Assembly (NCBI RefSeq): GCF_003121295.1
Contig: NZ_PHNC01000029.1
Location: forward strand, 1,116,001-1,180,000
Origin: Streptomyces orinoci
GTDB lineage: Bacteria; Actinomycetota; Actinomycetes; Streptomycetales; Streptomycetaceae
Length of the DNA: 64,000 nucleotides
Direction: 5' to 3'
Every line of letters starts with the position of its first letter. Within the stretch, counting starts at the first letter, position 1. The translations under genes and the position numbers were made by a program. Shown piece by piece: positions 58,700 through 64,000 of this stretch. Under the pieces are notes generated by a model, which was given only the letters and a program-made list of their open reading frames with translations, ran no database searches and was not told where the DNA came from.

Positions 58700-59382
58700 G
58701 GGCGTTCCTCCTGGGTGGTGTTGGGTTCGGGGTCGGGTGGGTCGACGTCGCCCAGTGCGGGTGGCAGAGAGGGTGGGGTGGCTCCCTCCTCGCGGAGGTC
58801 GCGGCGGAGGTAGCGCAGGTTGTACTTGGCGGAGATGACCTGGTCGGCGTACTTGGCCCGCTGGCGCTCGGCTTCTTCCTTCTCGGCGCGGCTGGTGGCT
58901 GTCCTTGCCGCGAATCGCGCCCGTTCTTCTTCTTCGAGCGCGGTGAGGGCGGTGCGGACGAGGCTGGAGTGATGCTCGAAGTGCGGGACCAAGCCGGCGT
59001 CGTAGCCCGGTACCTCCTCCTCGCCAGTGAAGCGGCGCAGGGCCCTCCAGGTGGACACAAGGCTCTGGAAGGGGAGTTCCTGGGTCTGCTCGACGTATCC
59101 GACCGGAAAGATCAGGCAGACCGGGTACGTCTCCAGGGCGGCGGCCAGGACCATGACGTCCACGAGAGGGAGGTTGGCCCGGCGCCCGGATTCCATGTTG
59201 GCGATGACGTTGCGCGGGATGGGATGCCCGAGTTCCTCGCACCGGTCGGCCAGCTCTTGCGCGCTCCATCCCATCTCCTTCCTTCTGCGCCGCACTTCGC
59301 CGGCCACGTTGGCCTTGATCCGGTCCGCCCACTCAGGGACGTCGTCTTCGTCGCTTCCATCATCAAATCCGTGTTGTGTCAT
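58696..59382 (-). CDS. XRE-family regulator with coiled-coil C-terminus
   Basis: 228 residues from ATG 59382. The helix-turn-helix is at about residues 31-70 (RRRKEMGWSAQELADRCEELGHPIPRNVIANMESGRR). The C-terminal part is charged and helical (LTALEEEERARFAARTATSRAEKEEAERQRAKYADQVISAKYNLRYLRRDL), probably a coiled coil for dimerisation. No ribosome site precedes the ATG; TAATGT at 59389-59394 on the minus strand places transcription at the ATG itself. It probably acts as the element's repressor and is co-transcribed with int. Confidence 0.85.
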   Translation of the reverse strand: MTQHGFDDGSDEDDVPEWADRIKANVAGEVRRRRKEMGWSAQELADRCEELGHPIPRNVIANMESGRRANLPLVDVMVLAAALETYPVCLIFPVGYVEQTQELPFQSLVSTWRALRRFTGEEEVPGYDAGLVPHFEHHSSLVRTALTALEEEERARFAARTATSRAEKEEAERQRAKYADQVISAKYNLRYLRRDLREEGATPPSLPPALGDVDPPDPEPNTTQEERP

Positions 59383-59394
59383 GTCGACACATTA
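59375..59394 (-). promoter_or_regulatory. Leaderless promoter and dyad at the xre start codon
   Basis: TAATGT (-10 on the minus strand, 59394-59389) ends 6 nt before the xre ATG, so the message likely starts at the ATG. TGTGTC (59375-59380) and GACACA (59386-59391) form a dyad with a 5-bp spacer spanning the start codon and -10. A repressor bound there would block its own initiation. Confidence 0.5.
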
Positions 59395-59477
59395 GCTTGG
59401 CCATCCTGGTTTGTGACGCCTGGAGCCGAACGTGATGACCGCGTTCGCCGAGGGCTGCATGAAAGGGGGCGCACTGC

Positions 59478-59708
59478 ATGCGCGACGACACGGCGACGGG
59501 GCAGTCGAAGGGGATGAGCCGGGATGAGCTGCTGACCCTCCCCGTAGCAATTGACCTGGACACAAGCAATCGAGCTCTGGGGCTGGGGCGGAGTAAGGGG
59601 TACGAGCTGGCCAAGCGGGGCCAGTACCCGTGCAAGGTGCTGCGGCTGGGCAACGCCTACCGGGTGGTGACCGCGGATCTGCTGCAGCTGCTGGGTCTGG
59701 CGGCATGA
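59478..59708 (+). CDS. Excisionase-like small DNA-binding protein
   Basis: 76 residues, ATG 59478 with AAAGGGGG upstream. LPVAIDLDTSNRALGLGRSKGYELAKRGQYPCKVLRLGNAYRVVTADLLQLLGL is the MerR-like / AlpA-type helix-turn-helix of the Xis family, with the typical RLGNAYRV beta-wing. Position next to int in a tRNA-borne element fits an excision factor. It is divergent to xre. Confidence 0.75.
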   Translation: MRDDTATGQSKGMSRDELLTLPVAIDLDTSNRALGLGRSKGYELAKRGQYPCKVLRLGNAYRVVTADLLQLLGLAA

Positions 59709-59775
59709 AGGGGCGGCAGCGTAGCAGGCGTTTCTGCGCTGAGCTGACACAGAAACGCTGGACTGCTGCCGGGGG

Positions 59776-59926
59776 CGGACGTACTGTCCGTGTTCCCTCA
59801 GGGAACGGCGCAAGCGTTCCCTCGGGGAACAAAGCGAATGTTCCCTCAGGGAACGACGCGAGCATTCCGAAACGGAACAAATCCCTTGTCCCGATTCGGG
59901 ACAGAGCGTGTGTTCCGAAACGGAAC
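59776..59926 (+). repeat. Six 15-bp palindromes at exact 24-bp period (iteron-like array)
   Basis: Palindromes start at 59792, 59816, 59840, 59864, 59888 and 59912, each 15 bp: three of the GTTCCC-TCR-GGGAAC type, then ATTCCG-AAA-CGGAAC, GTCCCG-ATT-CGGGAC and GTTCCG-AAA-CGGAAC. The 9-bp spacers usually contain GCG. Arm changes occur in pairs. An additional off-phase dyad CGGAC-GTACT-GTCCG is at 59776-59790. A reading frame runs across it but uses T- or A-ending codons foreign to this genome. It is the most striking sequence in the window. The rest of the gap 59709-60043 has no other feature. Confidence 0.9.
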
Positions 59927-60043
59927 AGAGCGGGCCTCCGGCGCGGCCACGCCGGAGGCCCGGGAAACCCCGTCGCCCGCATCCAACGAACGATCCGCGC
60001 CGCTGGGCCTGCATGCCCGGCGCCGCAGAAGTGGAGCCGCCCA

Positions 60044-61306
60044 GTGCAACCTGAGAACCCCGCGCCCTATTCCGCACCCGCACCCTTCGCCGCTGCTCGG
60101 CCGCCGGTCGCGGTGCCGGGCAAGCCCGCCCCGCGCGAACCCGAGCACACCACGCCGCTCGGTGCGTTCGAGACATCGGTGCCGGATGGGGAGCCGACCG
60201 TAGGCTCGGCGCTGCTGGATGAACTGCGTGAGCAGATAGCGAAGTTCGTGATCCCGCCCTCGCCGGAAGCGCTGGACGCGGTGACGCTGTGGGTGGCGGC
60301 AACACATCTGCAGCCCGCCTGGCAGCACGCGCCGCGTCTGGCGGTGGTGGGTCCGGCGAAGCGGTGCGGCAAGTCGCGGCTGCTGGACGTGCTGACCGAG
60401 ACGGTCCACGATCCGATGCTGACCATCAACACCACACCGGCGGCCATCTTCCGGTCGATCAAGGAGGAGGATCCGCCCACGCTGCTGGTGGACGAGGCGG
60501 ACACCATCTTCGGCACGCCGAAGCAGGCGGAGAAGAACGAGGAGATGCGTGGCCTGCTCAACGCCGGTCACCAGCGCAACCGTTACGTGACCCGGGTGGT
60601 CGGCAACGACCACACCCCGCACCGGTTCGCCACCTTCGCCATGGCGGCGATCGCGGGGATCGGTGATCTGCCCGACACGGTCATGGACCGGGCGGTGGTG
60701 ATCCGCATGCGGCGCCGGGCCGAGGGCGAGAAGGTCAAGCCCTTCCGCTCTCGCCGCGACATCCCGGCCCTGCATGATCTGCGCGGCCGTATCGCCGCGT
60801 GGGCCAGGCCGCTGGTGGACGAGGCCGCGAACCTGGAGCCGGAGATGCCGGTCGAGGACCGCGCGGCGGATACCTGGGAGCCCCTGGTCATCGTGGCCGA
60901 TCTGGCCGGTGGGTGCTGGCCGCGTCTGGTGCGGGTCGCGTGCGCGCGGATGGTCGCCGCCGAAGCGGCGGCCGAGGAGGATCACCCGAGCGGGGCGCGG
61001 ATCCTCGCCGACATCCGCCGGGTCTTCGTCGCCCAGCGTGAGGTGGACAGCCTGTCCACCGAGGAACTCCTCCACCACCTGCGCCAGGATCCCGAGAGCC
61101 CGTGGGCCGAGTGGGGACGCGGCGGGCTGACCGCCCGTGAGCTGGGCAGGATGCTGCGCGAGTTCGATATCACTTCCGGCAACGTGCGCATGGCCGACCG
61201 GACCCAGCGCAAGGGGTACATGCGCCACAAGTTCCTCGACGCCTGGCGCCGGTACTGCCCCACCGTCCACCCCGTCGGCGCCGACCCCGCCCACAGCGAG
61301 GGCTGA
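60044..61306 (+). CDS. DUF3631-domain ATPase (putative replication or primase-helicase protein)
   Basis: 420 residues from GTG 60044, with GTGGAG 8 nt upstream. A frame from ATG 59705 would add 113 residues encoded by the palindrome array and is less likely. Walker A is GPAKRCGKSRLL (103-114) and Walker B is PTLLVDEADTIFG (146-158), followed by sensor-like NRYVTRVVGNDHTPHRF and a C-terminal DUF3631 region ending in a winged-helix-like block (ELGRMLREFDITSGNVRMADRTQRKGYMRHKFLDAWRRYC). DUF3631 proteins occur in phages and integrative elements, often as helicase-like replication proteins. Confidence 0.85.
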   Translation: MQPENPAPYSAPAPFAAARPPVAVPGKPAPREPEHTTPLGAFETSVPDGEPTVGSALLDELREQIAKFVIPPSPEALDAVTLWVAATHLQPAWQHAPRLAVVGPAKRCGKSRLLDVLTETVHDPMLTINTTPAAIFRSIKEEDPPTLLVDEADTIFGTPKQAEKNEEMRGLLNAGHQRNRYVTRVVGNDHTPHRFATFAMAAIAGIGDLPDTVMDRAVVIRMRRRAEGEKVKPFRSRRDIPALHDLRGRIAAWARPLVDEAANLEPEMPVEDRAADTWEPLVIVADLAGGCWPRLVRVACARMVAAEAAAEEDHPSGARILADIRRVFVAQREVDSLSTEELLHHLRQDPESPWAEWGRGGLTARELGRMLREFDITSGNVRMADRTQRKGYMRHKFLDAWRRYCPTVHPVGADPAHSEG

Positions 61307-61324
61307 CCGCCCCACGCCGCCCCT

Positions 61325-61539
61325 GGTTGCCGTCCTTGCCGTCCCTGCCGTGATCTCGCAGGTCAAACGGCATACGGCCAAGACGGCAACCGGGGCCAAG
61401 ACGGCAACGCGATCAGCACCGGCGCGCTTGCCTGTCCAGATCCGTCTTGCGCCGTCCTAGGCGTCCTTGCCGTATCAGCGCAGGTCACAGCCCTGTCCGC
61501 CGGGACGGAAGACGCAACGGGCGTCCTGACCGGACAGGG
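61325..61539. other. Structured non-coding stretch of the element (candidate ori/oriT)
   Basis: The 404-bp gap 61307-61710 has no gene. GGTTGCCGTCCTTGCCGT (61325-61342) faces ACGGCCAAGACGGCAACC (61375-61392) as a nearly perfect inverted repeat, and the motif CTTGCCGTC recurs in both orientations. A direct repeat GTCCTTGCCGT...CGCAGGTCA appears at 61333 and 61463. CCCTGTCCG (61491-61499) and CGGACAGGG (61531-61539) enclose GACGC-AACGG-GCGTC. The DUF2637 start at 61711 has an AGGAG site. Confidence 0.55.
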
Positions 61540-61710
61540 CCACCCCGAGCCGGGGCCCAGGCACGACGAACCGCCTGAGCCCCCTGGCGACAGGACCGAG
61601 ACGCCAGCGAAGCCCGCCAGGACGGAAGCCCGAGGCCGCTGCCGTACCCGCTCTGACCTGCGCTTGCAACGGCCAAGACGCACCACACCGCCACCACAGG
61701 AGTACCCCGC

Positions 61711-62616
61711 TTGACCCTCCAATCCATCCACCACCCACCGCACCACCCGACGCCGGGCAACCGGCCTGGCGACGGGCAGCCAGCCATCGCCAAGCGGGCT
61801 GCCGAGCAGTACGCGCTCATCGCGGCCAGCACCGTCATCGTCGCTCTGACCGCTGGTGCGTTCTGGCTCTCCTACGCGCACCTGGCCGACGTCGCTGGCC
61901 AACACGGGCTGGGAACGTCACCGGTCCGCCGCTGGACATGGCCGGCAACCCTGGACGCATTCATCGTCGCGGGCGAACTGCTCATGCTCCGCGCGGGCCT
62001 GCGCCGGGTCACCGACGCCTGGGCCATAGCCCTGACAGCTGCCGGAGCGGTCGGCTCCATCGCGCTGAACGTCGCCGGGGTCAACGGCACGGGCAACGCC
62101 GCCACCGTCCCGTTCCTCGACTACGTGGTCGCCGCGGTTCCCCCGACCGCCGCGATGCTGGCCTTCGGCGTGCTGATGCGCCAGATCCACCAGCTCATCG
62201 ATCAACCTGCCGACCGCCCGGAACCAGGCTCCACGCAGGTGCCGGAACCACCGGTCACCACATCCGCCCAGCCCGCCGAACCACCGGCCGAACCCGTCCA
62301 GGCTGCGGAGCCGCCGGCCGAGTCCGTCCGGCCCACGGGGCCACCAGCCGCCGTATCCGACCGGTTGGCGGAACCACCGTCCGAGGTTGCGGAGAGCAAG
62401 CCGCGCGGTGGCCGACCGGCGAGCGCGTCGATCGAGGAACTCGTAGAGATCGGCCGAATCGCCGCCGCTGAGCACGGCAAACTCACCCGGGACCTTCTCC
62501 GGAAAGCCGTTAAGGACAAGGGCCTGACGATCGCCAGCGAGCGGGTGACCGACGTGATGAACATCCTCAAGCCCGAACTCGAAGCGAAGGCGGGCACCGC
62601 TTCGGCCAGCGGCTGA
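61711..62616 (+). CDS. DUF2637-domain membrane protein
   Basis: 301 residues from TTG 61711 with AGGAG 8 nt upstream. Four membrane helices lie at about 32-55, 75-97, 100-122 and 130-155, with the family block FWLSYAHLADVAGQHG and WTWPATLDAFIVAGELLMLRAGL. A Pro/Ala/Glu repeat linker (PPAEPVQAAEPPAESV) leads to a C-terminal winged-helix-like domain (ASIEELVEIGRIAAAEHGKLTRDLLRKAVKDKGLTIASERVTDVMNIL). DUF2637 proteins are common on Streptomyces plasmids and ICEs and may take part in spreading or DNA transfer. Confidence 0.85.
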   Translation: MTLQSIHHPPHHPTPGNRPGDGQPAIAKRAAEQYALIAASTVIVALTAGAFWLSYAHLADVAGQHGLGTSPVRRWTWPATLDAFIVAGELLMLRAGLRRVTDAWAIALTAAGAVGSIALNVAGVNGTGNAATVPFLDYVVAAVPPTAAMLAFGVLMRQIHQLIDQPADRPEPGSTQVPEPPVTTSAQPAEPPAEPVQAAEPPAESVRPTGPPAAVSDRLAEPPSEVAESKPRGGRPASASIEELVEIGRIAAAEHGKLTRDLLRKAVKDKGLTIASERVTDVMNILKPELEAKAGTASASG

Positions 62617-62627
62617 CCGTCCGCCCT

Positions 62628-62662
62628 GCCGGGTGACCGGAAACCTTTTCCGGTCACCCGGC
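62628..62662. other. Perfect 16-bp inverted repeat upstream of mobC
   Basis: GCCGGGTGACCGGAAA (62628-62643), CCT loop, TTTCCGGTCACCCGGC (62647-62662). The arms match perfectly. The repeat lies just after the DUF2637 stop and 128 bp before mobC. There is no T tract beyond the stem. It could be a terminator or the inverted repeat of an origin of transfer for the relaxase. Confidence 0.75.
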
Positions 62663-62692
62663 CCGCCGACCACCGGCCCGCCCGGCATCCGC

Positions 62693-62712
62693 CTATCCCC
62701 ACCTGTGGACAA
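62693..62712 (+). promoter_or_regulatory. DnaA-box-like pair upstream of mobC
   Basis: TGTGGACAA (62704-62712) is the reverse complement of TTGTCCACA, the preferred Streptomyces DnaA box. CTATCCCCA (62693-62701) is a weaker match beside it in opposite orientation. Two boxes alone are not an origin, but they lie close to the inverted repeat above. Confidence 0.4.
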
Positions 62713-62790
62713 GGCGACGCCACCCTCACACTCCGCCAGACCTTCCGCCGTCCGCCCGCCCTCTGTCCTTCCCTTCCCGGAGAACCACCT

Positions 62791-63525
62791 GTGATGCACG
62801 ACTCGCACCATCCCGACGATGGCCGCGACGAGCCGACGCCGCTAACGAAGTCGCCTACGCTGATAGGGCGTTTGCGGCGTGCGTTCGGACGGGCTGCCCC
62901 TGGCGGAGCCAGTAGTACCCCGAGTCCGACTCAAGGCCGGACTTCGGGGGTCCCCGCCCCGGGGGTGGCGGAGACGGCCCAGCGCCAGGGGGCGCAGGAC
63001 CAGGAGGCCGGGGCCGAGGGCGGCCCCGACCCGGACACCCTCCACGCCGCCCAGCAAGCCGTCCTCCGCCCCGTACGCTCCGCCGAGACCGCAGCCGGCG
63101 AGCCCACCGTGAAGAGCGTCCAGCCCACGATCCGCCGTTTCACCGGCACCAAGCGCACCGTCCGCGTCGGCCCCATGCTCTTCACCGATGACGAGGACAG
63201 CCGCCTCCAAGAGGCGGCCACCGAGCACGGCTACAAGGGCAAGTCCGGCTTTGCCGCCGACGTCGTCCTCGCCTTCATCACCGGCCGGTTCACCGCCAAC
63301 CTGCCCCTGTCCGAGGACCGCCGCCGCACCCACATCTTCCGCGCCCAGGTCCTGCGCCAGCTCAACCGCATCGGCGTCAACGTCAACCAGATCGCCCGCG
63401 CCCTCAACAGCGACCACACCCCACCCGACCTCCGCCAGCACCTTGACGAACTCCACCAGCTGCTCACCGTGATCGCCGAAGCCCTGCGCCAGCCCGCCGA
63501 CCCAACGGAGGACCTGGCCGCATGA
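62791..63525 (+). CDS. mobC: MobC-like relaxosome accessory protein
   Basis: 244 residues, GTG 62791 (GGAGAA about 8 nt upstream). The first 110 residues are low-complexity and disordered. The C-terminal half has RFTGTKRTVRVGPMLFTDDEDSRLQEAATEHGYKGKSGFAADVVLAFI, resembling a ribbon-helix-helix, and then RTHIFRAQVLRQLNRIGVNVNQIARALNSD, the conserved MobC block. It overlaps the relaxase start by ATGA. MobC proteins bind oriT and help the relaxase open it. Confidence 0.85.
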   Translation: MMHDSHHPDDGRDEPTPLTKSPTLIGRLRRAFGRAAPGGASSTPSPTQGRTSGVPAPGVAETAQRQGAQDQEAGAEGGPDPDTLHAAQQAVLRPVRSAETAAGEPTVKSVQPTIRRFTGTKRTVRVGPMLFTDDEDSRLQEAATEHGYKGKSGFAADVVLAFITGRFTANLPLSEDRRRTHIFRAQVLRQLNRIGVNVNQIARALNSDHTPPDLRQHLDELHQLLTVIAEALRQPADPTEDLAA

Positions 63526-64000
63526 TCGCCGCCATAAAATCGCCCGGCTCCAACACCCGTGGCCTCCTGGCCTACCTCTACAGCCCCGGGCGCCAGGACG
63601 AACACCTCGACCCGCACATCGTGGCGGGATTCGCGATGCTCGGCATGCCCGACCCCGGCCGCGACGAGAACGCCACCCTCACCGAACTCGCCCGCTACCT
63701 CGACGAACCCGTCCACCTGCGCAACAGCGAGTTCGGCAAGAAGATCACCGACCACGTCTGGCACTGCCCCGTCCGCGCCGCACCCGAAGACCGCTACCTC
63801 TCCGACACCGAATGGGGCGAGATCGCCCAGCGCATCGTCCAAGCCGCCGGCATCGCCCCCACCGGTGACGACCTCGCCTGCCGCTGGATCGCCGTACGCC
63901 ACGCCGACGACCACATCCACATCCTCGCCACCACCGTCCGCGAAGACGGCCGCCGACCCAAACTCCACGACAGCGGCATCCGCGTCGGCGACGAATGCCG
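63522..64000 (+). CDS. Relaxase/mobilization nuclease, N-terminal part (cut by window end)
   Basis: The first 159 residues are present from ATG 63522. The relaxase fold is seen in MIAAIKSPGSNTRGLLAYLYSPGR at the start, and the metal-binding histidine cluster is VRHADDHIHILATTVRED at about residues 126-143. The catalytic Tyr near the N-terminus is probably one of those in LLAYLYSPG. It nicks and carries single-stranded DNA during mobilization. The C-terminal part lies beyond the window. Confidence 0.88.
   Translation, partial: MIAAIKSPGSNTRGLLAYLYSPGRQDEHLDPHIVAGFAMLGMPDPGRDENATLTELARYLDEPVHLRNSEFGKKITDHVWHCPVRAAPEDRYLSDTEWGEIAQRIVQAAGIAPTGDDLACRWIAVRHADDHIHILATTVREDGRRPKLHDSGIRVGDEC

Noticed and set aside
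59792..59926. CRISPR array
   Set aside because: Repeats are 15-bp palindromes with 9-bp spacers that are too short and partly similar, and no cas genes are near.
59705..60043. Start of the DUF3631 protein at ATG 59705
   Set aside because: It would make the palindromic array an octapeptide repeat with codons alien to this genome; GTG 60044 has a better ribosome site. Kept only as an alternative.

Overview
The window looks like chromosome of a Streptomyces or close streptomycete relative. Base composition is very GC rich with strong G/C at third codon positions, GTG and TTG starts are frequent, and several actinobacterial marker genes are present: hrdD sigma factor, the SepX/GlpR membrane protein beside a MoaB-MoaC-MoeA-GalU operon, tricorn protease, WYL, ECF41 and ECF42 regulators. 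No biosynthetic gene cluster is apparent. 

Layout. 1-6.5 kb: edge of a CvpA-like gene, a TetR-MMPL exporter unit and a divergent tricorn protease. 6.5-21.8 kb: a dispersed intergenic repeat, a Gln-rich small protein, a MerR-controlled flavin monooxygenase/SDR pair, VOC protein, exonuclease III, GNAT, a histidine kinase without a neighbouring response regulator, a GH89 alpha-N-acetylglucosaminidase, an unknown lipoprotein, an RlmA/TlrB-like rRNA methyltransferase, and a TagGH-type wall-polymer exporter with a divergent TetR gene and two palindromic operators. 21.8-27.8 kb: tRNA-Ala, then the galU-moeA(glp)-moaC-moaB-GNAT operon running toward sepX. 27.8-38.9 kb: penicillin acylase, CPA1 antiporter with an apparent CTG start, MFS protein, an FmdB zinc ribbon protein preceded by a CIRCE-like element, MTA phosphorylase, MscL, LtrA and an NylC-like P1 peptidase. 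38.9-56.8 kb: an ABC pair whose ATPase lacks its helical subdomain, an ECF42 sigma/DGPF pair with a matching promoter, MFS/WYL, hrdD with a SigR-type promoter, questin-oxidase-like and DODA-like enzymes, MarR, TetR-MFS, an M6-like metallopeptidase, and an FAD oxidoreductase/ECF41 sigma pair.

56.9 kb to the right edge is the left part of an integrative mobile element inserted at the 3' end of a tRNA-Arg(CCT) gene. Its genes are a tyrosine integrase, a leaderless-looking XRE regulator, a small excisionase-type protein, a DUF3631 ATPase, a DUF2637 membrane protein, a MobC-like accessory protein and a relaxase cut by the window end. Between the excisionase and the DUF3631 gene lies an array of six 15-bp palindromes repeated at an exact 24-bp period, with paired changes in the arms. 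Two further non-coding stretches of the element (61.3-61.7 kb and 62.6-62.8 kb) carry inverted repeats, and the second also carries DnaA-box-like sequences. These are the best candidates in the window for replication or transfer sites, and the element is the most novel-looking part. All function calls are by reading motifs and context; no database search was run.
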